Shown here piece by piece: positions 1 to 5,912 of a stretch of 10,211 bases of DNA. A program made the translations under genes and the position numbers. Within the stretch, counting starts at the first letter, position 1, and every line of letters begins with the position of its first letter. Source of the stretch: Desulfobacteraceae bacterium (GTDB lineage Bacteria > Desulfobacterota > DSM-4660 > Desulfatiglandales > B25-G16); NCBI GenBank assembly GCA_030615565.1, contig JAUWZC010000068.1, positions 1 to 10,211 on the forward strand. The letters run 5' to 3'. Below the pieces are notes generated by a model. The model was not told where the DNA came from. It saw only the letters and a list, made by a program, of their open reading frames with translations, and did not search any database.

Positions 1-518
1 AGGATCTTTTCCAATCGGTTGTATAGCCCTATGCTACCAGGGGAATGCCCGGGGATGTGCAATACCTCCCAGGTCATTCCACCAATATCCAGACTTTCGC
101 CTCCCTGAAGCCTTTTATCAACATAAAATGTAAAGGCGCCTGGTTTAAGGCTATATTGCATCATACACATATTTTGAAACATTTCCATACCGTAAACAGT
201 TCTCTCATCGCCCTCTTCCAGAGGACCTGCCTCTGTAGCATGCACCCATAGTTCTGCCCAGGGAATCTGCTCTCTAATTTCGGCAAGACAACCTATGTGA
301 TCCAGGTGGGTATGGGTCATGATAATCCTAGCTATTGCCTTAAGCTCAATTCCCATATTCTGGATGGATTGTATCTTGTAACTGCCTTTACCCATTAAGC
401 CTGCGTCAATAAGTGAAAGATCCTGGGAATCTAACTTGCCCACCACATACACATGGGAGTCTGGAATCATTTCGTCCTGTCCCTTAATGAAATAAACCCC
501 TTCTGTTATCTGAGTCAT
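1..518 (-). CDS. MBL-fold metallo-hydrolase (3' end beyond the window)
   Basis: The reading frame runs from an ATG at 518 to the window edge, giving about 172 residues without a stop. It has the metallo-beta-lactamase metal site: THTHLDHIG (H69, H71, D73, H74) and later HIPGHSPGS with H158 as the next ligand. The N-terminus starts with a short strand typical of glyoxalase II-like members (MTQITEGVYFIKGQ). This superfamily uses one or two bound metals, usually zinc, to hydrolyse thioesters, phosphoesters, lactams or lactones, or it serves as an oxidase/reductase module. The exact substrate cannot be told here. No signal peptide is seen, so it is probably cytoplasmic. AAGGAG at 525-530 lies six bases before the ATG and supports this start. 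The rest of the fold and the remaining metal ligands lie outside the window. Family assignment is firm; function is open. Confidence 0.93.
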   Translation of the reverse strand, partial: MTQITEGVYFIKGQDEMIPDSHVYVVGKLDSQDLSLIDAGLMGKGSYKIQSIQNMGIELKAIARIIMTHTHLDHIGCLAEIREQIPWAELWVHATEAGPLEEGDERTVYGMEMFQNMCMMQYSLKPGAFTFYVDKRLQGGESLDIGGMTWEVLHIPGHSPGSIGLYNRLEKI

Positions 519-681
519 TAATCACTCCTTATCTAAGTTTTAAATGGTTTTCGCATGTATAATCCTAATAAATAATCTGATAGAGCATTTTAGTAAAGCC
601 TTTTATCTCTCACCCCAGTACGATGGTCCCCACCTACGGGGCAGGCAGAGTTCGCAGCTGAACGCTTGAAAATTTAAATTT
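519..681. other. Intergenic gap with short inverted repeats
   Basis: No gene is visible. The gap holds a CCCC/GGGG pair (628-631 and 638-641) beside GCAGGCAG, a GTTC-gcagct-GAAC inverted repeat (650-663), and a 16-base AT palindrome GAAAATTTAAATTTTC at 668-683 that overlaps the stop codon of the DUF429 gene. None is a convincing intrinsic terminator: the palindrome has no loop and no U run. The GC-rich part resembles a fragment of a dispersed intergenic repeat, but this cannot be tested from one copy. Confidence 0.35.
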
Positions 682-1503
682 TCACACATATACCCACCCC
701 TCTAATGCATAGGGAGAATTTTTATCAAAGATGAGTCCGCTTCGAAGAGCCCTAAAGGTTGCAAAAGCAGCAATAACACTGTCAAGCGCATCTCCACCTG
801 GATTGTCCACAATTGTCACCCGCAAGCTTGATCCCTTTATTTTTAGGACATCGGTCTTCTCAATACTATCAAGGATCCTTACCCTTGTAGTTCTATGCTC
901 TTCACCTCTTCCTTTATAGGATAGGCTTAGCTTTTCCCTCTTTAATGTAGAGGCAGGGCAAATCTCAAGAATCCATGCTCTGTCTGGTAAAGACTTCTGC
1001 ATAGGTAAAACACGCACTGTCTTATGTCTGCTGAGGGGTCCAAGCACATCCCTGATACCAAAATAGGTTTGCCTGTAAAGGCGTAGGTTATAAGGGGAGA
1101 ACGGGGTTTTAGCCTTAAAATCAGTAAATCTCTTTAGCTCTATACCACCAGAGGCTGACCTGCACCCCATCCTGAAATCCCCCGGACTGTTATAGTTACC
1201 CTCAAAGGACACAACAAATTTCTCCCAACTTTCTTCTTTTACCAAGACCCTGGGTATCCCAAAAGGGAAATCCAGGCCGATTATGCTATCCTTCTGTTCA
1301 CTGATAAATTCTTTCAGTGCTGTAAGGCTAGATTCTCTGTCCCTTCCAGAGCCTGGCAGGTCTTCAGCCTGAAAACATTCTGTAATCACCAGCACATCTT
1401 CTTCGATGACACCACGTGCAATCCATATCTTCCTGCCTGCATCTTTTGCACCACTGAAGTCCACACCATGAATAACACGCCGTGAACCAGGGAAACTGAT
1501 CAT
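682..1503 (-). CDS. DUF429 family protein, predicted RNase H-like nuclease
   Basis: This 273-residue protein has the DUF429 motif series: HGVDFSGA near residues 12-19, GLDFPFG at 76-82, an E-I-C-P-A element at 180-184 and GGDALDSVIAAF at 236-247. In RNase H-like folds such spaced acidic residues (here D15, D78, E180, D238/D241) bind the catalytic metals, so a nuclease-like role has been predicted for the family, but its substrate is not established. No signal peptide or membrane segment is seen. The start is well supported: AAGGAG ends about six bases before the ATG at 1503. A possible promoter lies at 1552-1581. The upstream gap contains hairpins that may belong to a mobile element remnant rather than to this gene. 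The next gene downstream (MBL-fold hydrolase) is on the same strand 163 bases away, so co-transcription is possible, but no functional link is evident. Confidence 0.88.
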   Translation of the reverse strand: MISFPGSRRVIHGVDFSGAKDAGRKIWIARGVIEEDVLVITECFQAEDLPGSGRDRESSLTALKEFISEQKDSIIGLDFPFGIPRVLVKEESWEKFVVSFEGNYNSPGDFRMGCRSASGGIELKRFTDFKAKTPFSPYNLRLYRQTYFGIRDVLGPLSRHKTVRVLPMQKSLPDRAWILEICPASTLKREKLSLSYKGRGEEHRTTRVRILDSIEKTDVLKIKGSSLRVTIVDNPGGDALDSVIAAFATFRALRSGLIFDKNSPYALEGWVYV

Positions 1504-1551
1504 TTATCTCCTTCTTCCTGCCTTGTGTAAATATATTTCGTATAAGTGCTA

Positions 1552-1581
1552 AAAATAGCATTTTAGAGAAATAAAATGCAA
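1552..1581 (-). promoter_or_regulatory. Possible sigma-70 promoter for the DUF429 gene
   Basis: Read on the minus strand, TTGCAT (1576-1581) and TATTTT (1552-1557) are separated by 18 bases and lie about 50 bases upstream of the ATG at 1503. Matches to the consensus hexamers are partial and the region is AT-rich, so chance similarity is a real alternative. Confidence 0.3.
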
Positions 1582-1702
1582 TACACTACAAATTTAATTC
1601 TTACATAGACTGCTTGATCTGATAGTATAAATCACTACCCATCCCTTACATCAAAGAATGTACCATCTATATGCCTGATGGTTAAAGCTATTAAGTCAAC
1701 GA

Positions 1703-1722
1703 CCCCGCCCTTCCGGGCGGGG
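1703..1722. repeat. GC-rich hairpin, possible IS200/IS605-type end remnant
   Basis: CCCCGCCC (1703-1710), loop TTCC, GGGCGGGG (1715-1722) form a perfect 8-base-pair stem with a four-base loop in an otherwise AT-rich gap. On the minus strand the hairpin is followed by TCGTTGACTT. A strong stem followed by a TTGAC-type tail resembles the 3' ends of IS200/IS605 (tnpB/IS1341-like) elements; this is recalled family knowledge, not a match I could run. No transposase or tnpB frame survives nearby. It could also be a simple terminator stem: on the minus strand no U run follows, and on the plus strand the next bases are CTTGAAAAAA, so termination is not well supported either way. Confidence 0.45.
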
Positions 1723-1747
1723 CTTGAAAAAAGGAAATAATTCATTA

Positions 1748-1792
1748 GCCGCCTCCATTCCCACCCTCCCAGGTGGGGCATTAAAGGGCGGC
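1748..1792. repeat. Nested inverted repeat upstream of the plus-strand gene
   Basis: An outer pair GCCGCC (1748-1753)/GGCGGC (1787-1792) encloses an inner pair CCCACC (1760-1765)/GGTGGG (1772-1777). The structure lies 39 bases upstream of the ATG at 1832 and only 25 bases from the hairpin at 1703-1722. It may be part of the same repeat element or a leader structure for the downstream gene. There is no second copy in the window with which to decide. Confidence 0.45.
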
Positions 1793-1831
1793 GGTAAAAA
1801 CAATAAGGATAAAGAAGGAAGAATTTAAGGT

Positions 1832-2434
1832 ATGGATATTTTGATAAGATTGAGAATCTCAATCTCAAAGATAGGGAGTATCACCTCACCAAGACGCTCG
1901 ATATGGTTATCTGTTTTGATGCTTTTTTTCCTCTGTACTCACTGTGCCACGCTTGAAGAGAAAGAGGCCAGATATGGCGTTAACCCTCCGACTATTACCG
2001 CTACCTTTGCTAAGGAGACAATTGTGTCAGGAGATACCTGGAGAATCTATCTAAATGCCTTTGACGAAGATGGTGATATGGGTATGATTGTTATCTCCTC
2101 GCTTATACAGGATGGCTGGGTTTCATATCCAGTTGATACTATAAGGATCAACGAGGACAGTGGAAGAAATCTCTCCGGCTATCTTTACCTGACCACGAAT
2201 CCTTTTGAGGAGTTGTGGAATGTTAACGTGGAACTCTCCCTCTATATAGTCGATAAGGCTGGGCACAGAAGTGAGATAAAGGATTTTACTTTAAGGTTTT
2301 TTTCCAAGGAATCCAAAGAGGTGGTAGACAAGGCTCTATTTAATCAGGCCCCTTTAGGCCCTATCAAGATCGATATAATTAATCCTCTTCTCTTTGATGT
2401 CTCCGGTGGCGAGGCTGAGGTTCAGGCTCCATAA
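1832..2434 (+). CDS. Putative secreted or lipoprotein-like protein with an Ig-like beta domain
   Basis: This 200-residue protein is the only plus-strand gene. Residues 21-22 are RR, followed by a hydrophobic stretch (about 23-34, SIWLSVLMLFFL) and two cysteines, C35 and C38. This suggests export, perhaps as a lipoprotein, although neither cysteine sits in a canonical lipobox. The mature part (about 50-157) is rich in beta strands and contains DEDGDMG (78-84), a possible calcium-binding or turn element, then YIVDKAGHRSEIKDFTLRFF, the style of an immunoglobulin-like fold. I do not recognise a named family. The start is chosen because AAGGAAG (1815-1821) lies ten bases upstream and the next in-frame ATG (1919) would cut into the hydrophobic segment. 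The N-terminal region before the hydrophobic core is longer than usual. A 15-base inverted repeat, ATTGAGA-A-TCTCAAT (1849-1863), lies just inside the gene. It converges on porin 1, sharing the gap around the terminator at 2444-2473. Confidence 0.72.
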   Translation: MDILIRLRISISKIGSITSPRRSIWLSVLMLFFLCTHCATLEEKEARYGVNPPTITATFAKETIVSGDTWRIYLNAFDEDGDMGMIVISSLIQDGWVSYPVDTIRINEDSGRNLSGYLYLTTNPFEELWNVNVELSLYIVDKAGHRSEIKDFTLRFFSKESKEVVDKALFNQAPLGPIKIDIINPLLFDVSGGEAEVQAP

Positions 2435-2443
2435 ATAATCCAT

Positions 2444-2473
2444 AAAAAACCCGGAGGTGAATCCCCCCGGGTT
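2444..2473 (-). terminator. Intrinsic terminator of porin 1
   Basis: On the minus strand a stem AACCCGG/CCGGGTT (2467-2473 with 2448-2454) with a 12-base loop is followed by a run of T (plus-strand A run 2444-2449). It lies about 20 bases after the porin stop codon. In the plus direction the hairpin is followed by CTGTAATTT, a weak U tract, so it may only partly stop the convergent plus-strand gene. Confidence 0.8.
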
Positions 2474-2492
2474 CTGTAATTTCCTGATTAGC

Positions 2493-3929
2493 TTAAAAGG
2501 CGTAGGAAACACCCACGGCAGCAAGATAGGCTGAATCAGGATCTAAGGTTGCGTTTGGTTTGAAGTAATCCCCGGCCATCAGATAATCGAGTTCCGCCTT
2601 AAGTGTAAGGTTTTTGGTCAGGGCGTAATGGAGCTCAAGATCTATCTCATTACCGATTTCTTCATCTCTGTAGGTTTGATTATATATTTTCGGATCTGAT
2701 GGATCCTCCACAGTCCTCAGGATCCATAATTCGGCAATAAACTTTGCCTTTCCCATGGGGATAGTGAGACCGACATTGGTATACCATCTGCCTAAGTAAT
2801 CAGTGCCCCCTGGGGGAAGACAGATCTGAGTATACTCCTCCACTGCAACGCCATTGCCCCAGAGGAAGAGGTTAGGTCCAGGTCCAAACAAGCCCAGGGA
2901 AGGATACCTGGTTGGTCCCTCAATGGTTCTGAATCCATCCCAAGCATTGTCAGTTCTATCACTATCGCCAGGGGTATACATGGTACCTAAATTAAGCAAG
3001 CCGATACCAGTCTTCATGAATGCCATTGCCCTGAAGTAGTATCCTGAACCATCCCGATCCTGTGTAACCCCTGCTCTTACGGCCTTAAAGTCGGATGAAG
3101 AGTAAGCGCCGTGGAGAATAAGTTTTAAAGGGCCTGCCATAAAACCGGCAAATGCACCTAACCAATTACTAGTCTCGTCATATGGTTTAGGCGCACCAGG
3201 AGGACCATAAAATAGTGAACCCGTTGTGTTTATCTCCCTGTAGTCCCTGGCATAGCCGCCGTACACACCCCAATTCATGGCCTTTGTTTTATTGCTGTAC
3301 TCTGCATAGTAAAAATCGTAATCACTATCTCCCTCGCCACTCCAGTCTTGAGCCCTAGGGTCTTTACCCTCAACCAGCTTGGTCCAGTATACCTTAAGTT
3401 TCGATCCACCTCCTATTGCCCAGGTAGCTTGTATACCAGGGCTGGGACCTGCGGCAGTTTGTATCACCTGCTGATGGGTGTAAAGAGGCGCCTTTCCTGC
3501 CATAATGCTCACCCCGGTATCAGGAATGTTGAAGTCTATATAGGCCATCCTCACCTCTATATTGGTAGATGGGGTGTCTGCAATAACACCGGTATCACCA
3601 CCTGTGCCAGTTTCCGTACCGAGACCACTCTGTACGGTATAACTCTTCCCCCATTCATCCCAGCCAATCTCCAACCCGATGACACCTTTCACATTTTCAG
3701 TTGCCGCAATGGTGGTAAGCCGGAACCTCTGCTGAACATTATTGACTTCGTCAGCGTATGTCCCATCAGGTTGTTCCTCCACCATATCATGGACATTGTC
3801 TGATGAAACGGCAACGATATCATAATTACCCTTGAAGATAACCTTTGCAGGATCAGCAGAGGCACCATTATTCCACCCAAACAGGGCAACTAATGCAACT
3901 ACCATAAAAAATATGAGCTTCTTTTTCAT
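2493..3929 (-). CDS. Outer-membrane beta-barrel porin (porin 1)
   Basis: The 478-residue product begins with a clear Sec signal peptide: MKKK, a hydrophobic core, and a likely cleavage after GASA at residue 25. It ends in VGVSYAF, with the C-terminal phenylalanine and alternating hydrophobic residues that serve as the outer-membrane assembly signal. The body has many amphipathic aromatic-girdle strands and glycine/aspartate-rich loops, such as a Gly/Thr-rich segment near residues 103-116. These features fit a barrel porin that passes solutes across the outer membrane; substrate specificity cannot be read from it. GGAGG lies about seven bases before the ATG at 3929. The gene has its own promoter (4092-4120), a leader of about 155 bases with repeats and a second Shine-Dalgarno-like element, and a terminator at 2444-2473, so it can be a single-gene unit. 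Readthrough from the upstream propeller gene is also possible, as no terminator separates them. Confidence 0.87.
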   Translation of the reverse strand: MKKKLIFFMVVALVALFGWNNGASADPAKVIFKGNYDIVAVSSDNVHDMVEEQPDGTYADEVNNVQQRFRLTTIAATENVKGVIGLEIGWDEWGKSYTVQSGLGTETGTGGDTGVIADTPSTNIEVRMAYIDFNIPDTGVSIMAGKAPLYTHQQVIQTAAGPSPGIQATWAIGGGSKLKVYWTKLVEGKDPRAQDWSGEGDSDYDFYYAEYSNKTKAMNWGVYGGYARDYREINTTGSLFYGPPGAPKPYDETSNWLGAFAGFMAGPLKLILHGAYSSSDFKAVRAGVTQDRDGSGYYFRAMAFMKTGIGLLNLGTMYTPGDSDRTDNAWDGFRTIEGPTRYPSLGLFGPGPNLFLWGNGVAVEEYTQICLPPGGTDYLGRWYTNVGLTIPMGKAKFIAELWILRTVEDPSDPKIYNQTYRDEEIGNEIDLELHYALTKNLTLKAELDYLMAGDYFKPNATLDPDSAYLAAVGVSYAF

Positions 3930-4003
3930 TTGTTCCTCCCTCTCTTTTACTATTTTCTCCTCATAACGTTAGCTGTCACCTTGCTAACCCCCTGCTTCTC
4001 TCT

Positions 4004-4013
4004 TTCACCTCCT
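4004..4013 (-). promoter_or_regulatory. Distal Shine-Dalgarno-like element in the porin 1 leader
   Basis: Read on the minus strand, AGGAGGTGAA is near-full complement to the 3' end of 16S rRNA, yet no ATG, GTG or TTG follows at initiation distance. It lies 75 bases upstream of the porin ATG, which has its own GGAGG. The sequence continues AGAGAGA, and the same element occurs 72 bases upstream of porin 2. A ribosome standby site, leader-binding site or shared regulator site are all possible. Confidence 0.5.
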
Positions 4014-4026
4014 CTCTTTTTAAGAA

Positions 4027-4079
4027 TTTAGCCAAACACTTTTTTAGGCTAATTTTTTTAAAGATAGCCTATGGCTAAA
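4027..4079 (-). promoter_or_regulatory. Four-arm repeat in the porin 1 leader
   Basis: In transcript order the leader carries TTTAGCC (4073-4079), GGCTA (4065-4069), TTAGCC (4047-4052) and GGCTAAA (4027-4033). Arms 1 and 2 can pair with a three-base loop; arms 2 and 3, 3 and 4, or 1 and 4 can also pair. Alternative hairpins of this kind are the layout of attenuators or RNA switches, but the stems are only 5-7 base pairs and AT-rich, and no U-tract terminator follows. Regulatory function is inference. Confidence 0.4.
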
Positions 4080-4091
4080 CATTGTTTTTTT

Positions 4092-4120
4092 TCTATAGCA
4101 CCCTAATATAGATTTGTCAA
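4092..4120 (-). promoter_or_regulatory. Strong sigma-70-type promoter for porin 1
   Basis: On the minus strand TTGACA (4115-4120) is followed after exactly 17 bases by TATAGA (4092-4097), preceded by TGC as an extended -10. Predicted initiation is near 4085, giving a leader of about 155 bases. The -35 box begins only ten bases beyond the stop codon of the upstream gene (4130). Confidence 0.75.
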
Positions 4121-4129
4121 TTTTTCATT

Positions 4130-5695
4130 TTATAGCATTTCATAGGCCAAAACGAAACTCTTTTTCTTGCCAAATATTGAACCGGTAGATGTATCAATAA
4201 TACCGACTACCAATTCATCTCTCCTATCATTATCTATATCTTTGATTTGAAAATCAGCGGTATATCCATGAATCTTCTTCGTCCTCCAATTTTCCGATAA
4301 ACCGAGGCCATCCCAGACGAGGCTATATACCTCACTCTCCCTGTAAGATCTTACCCTTGCAAACAATTTTCCAGTGGCGGAAATATTCTTTACAATGATT
4401 ACCTCTGATCCTTTTTTTTGATTCCAAAATAGGACTCTATTTTGAAGGTAGAATCTCTCTTCAAGCCCCTCATCCCTCTCTTCTAAACCAGGTGGATATA
4501 GTACCAAAAAATCCTTCGTCCCCCCATATATGTCAATACTCCTCCACAGCAACTCCCCATTATTGGAAAACACCTTCAAGCAGTCATTATTATCAATTAA
4601 CACAATCTCCTCTTCCCCCTCTTTATCTACATCAATCAGATTAAAACCACAGACAATGCTTTTCTCTGGAAGGGAAATCTTTCTGCTTTCCATAAGTCGA
4701 TTATCTTTCCATACCAGCTTGCATACACTACCATAAAGTATTCCATCCAGCCCCATCTTTTGGCCAATAAGTATCTTGCCCTCTTTTGTTGTGTGGATCA
4801 CCCTGAAAAAATAGCCCTCATCAGTCACAATCCTGGTAAATTCTCCTCCTTGAAATTCTATAACAAAAGATTCAAGGCTATCATTTACCACGTTGCTCAC
4901 AAAAATCTCTGCTATCCCGTTTCCATTTATATCAGCTACATCCAGGGATAAATAATTATCTGCTCTTCTGCCCTGAAGGCCCTTTTTTAATAAAAGCCTA
5001 TCATCTGAATAGGTATAGATATCTATGCTTCGAGTCCCTATAACAACTGTCTCATTCTTTCCGTCTCCATCTACATCCCCTATATCAACTCCCTTAATCT
5101 CTATGGGAAGGGATTGGCTATTCCAGAATTCTCTCTCACCCTTGGCCATGATAAAGGTTGACTTAAGGTCAGATGGTGGAGCGATGGCTGTAAGAGGTGG
5201 AGATGTAGGCTGCGGATGCTCTCTATCCATAATCCTGGCATTTACCCTGGAGGCAAACTGACCCATTTCAGGGATAACACCATCCATTCCCTTAAAGCTG
5301 GCGAAGAAAGGAGTGACAAATTTATCCTCCTTAAGGTCAAATAACCTGGCATCTACACTGAGACTATCACCGATCTTGGTTAAACTCCCGTAAATGATGA
5401 AATCCACGCCAAGTTGATTGCCGATACTCTTTACCCCTCTCTCGGTAAGGGGATCTCTTGGGAATTGAGTTATGGCCTGGTTTACCACGTCATTCTCTAA
5501 AACGATCACCCTTCCCTCCACGGCTATCCTGGAAGAAAGTATATCCAATATTCCATTTTTCAGATAGTTGAGATCCTCGGGACTGTTTATCTGGAAGGGG
5601 AGGATAGCTACTTTAACTATTTCCCTAGCATGGACTCCTGGTGAAAGGATTAGGATAAAGGAAAGGACAAATAAAAATGATTTAATATTTTTCAA
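4130..5695 (-). CDS. Secreted FlgO/TolB-N-like domain protein with FG-GAP beta-propeller (paralog 1)
   Basis: After a signal peptide (KNIKSFLFVLSFILILSPG, likely cut after VHA), the first about 135 mature residues read like the FlgO/CsgG/TolB-N type fold: VKVAILPF, then GILDILSSRI, and VDFIIYGSLTKIGDSLSVDARLFDL. A linker with PTSPPLTAIAPPS follows, then a propeller with FG-GAP/VCBS calcium loops DVDGDGKNE, DINGNGIAE, DVDKEGEEE and a weaker DIDNDRRDE near the C-terminus. Such propellers are usually extracellular or periplasmic binding scaffolds; the FlgO-like domain often occurs in envelope-assembly proteins. The start is uncertain: the frame stays open to a TTG at 5809 and an ATG at 5806, but those lack a ribosome binding site and add a second hydrophobic segment. 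A TTG at 5695 with GAGAG eight bases upstream gives a normal signal peptide and is preferred. The gene follows its paralog on the same strand. Role inferred, not known. Confidence 0.8.
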   Translation of the reverse strand: MKNIKSFLFVLSFILILSPGVHAREIVKVAILPFQINSPEDLNYLKNGILDILSSRIAVEGRVIVLENDVVNQAITQFPRDPLTERGVKSIGNQLGVDFIIYGSLTKIGDSLSVDARLFDLKEDKFVTPFFASFKGMDGVIPEMGQFASRVNARIMDREHPQPTSPPLTAIAPPSDLKSTFIMAKGEREFWNSQSLPIEIKGVDIGDVDGDGKNETVVIGTRSIDIYTYSDDRLLLKKGLQGRRADNYLSLDVADINGNGIAEIFVSNVVNDSLESFVIEFQGGEFTRIVTDEGYFFRVIHTTKEGKILIGQKMGLDGILYGSVCKLVWKDNRLMESRKISLPEKSIVCGFNLIDVDKEGEEEIVLIDNNDCLKVFSNNGELLWRSIDIYGGTKDFLVLYPPGLEERDEGLEERFYLQNRVLFWNQKKGSEVIIVKNISATGKLFARVRSYRESEVYSLVWDGLGLSENWRTKKIHGYTADFQIKDIDNDRRDELVVGIIDTSTGSIFGKKKSFVLAYEML

Positions 5696-5912
5696 TCTTT
5701 TTACTCTCAGGTTCTTAGGTAAAACGTGATAAATAATCCTGACTATTGCAAACCACCAAATATCAAAAATATGACATAATAGCTCATTTTGTTGCATCAG
5801 TCCCATCAAGTACCCGCAAACTGGCTCTTAAAACATCCGGTAAATGTCTTTAAATCCAAAATACAACATAAATTAAACCAGTTAAACTAACCAGACAAAT
5901 CAAACCCTACTT

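Noticed and set aside
45..251. Plus-strand open frame of 68 codons
   Set aside because: It lies fully inside the minus-strand MBL-fold gene, whose metal-binding motifs are intact, and has no family resemblance.
1635..1868. Minus-strand open frame of 77 codons spanning the GC-rich hairpins
   Set aside because: It crosses both hairpin structures and overlaps the start of the plus-strand gene. Its composition follows the repeats; no ribosome binding site or family pattern is seen.
3348..3803. Plus-strand open frame of 151 codons
   Set aside because: It is antisense to porin 1, which has a signal peptide, ribosome binding site, promoter and terminator. The product shows no recognisable domain.
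3930..3975. Short leader peptide frames (such as GTG ACA GCT AAC GTT ATG AGG AGA AAA TAG) in the porin 1 leader
   Set aside because: The candidate start is too far from the distal AGGAGGTGAA element for normal initiation, and no matching peptide occurs in the porin 2 leader.
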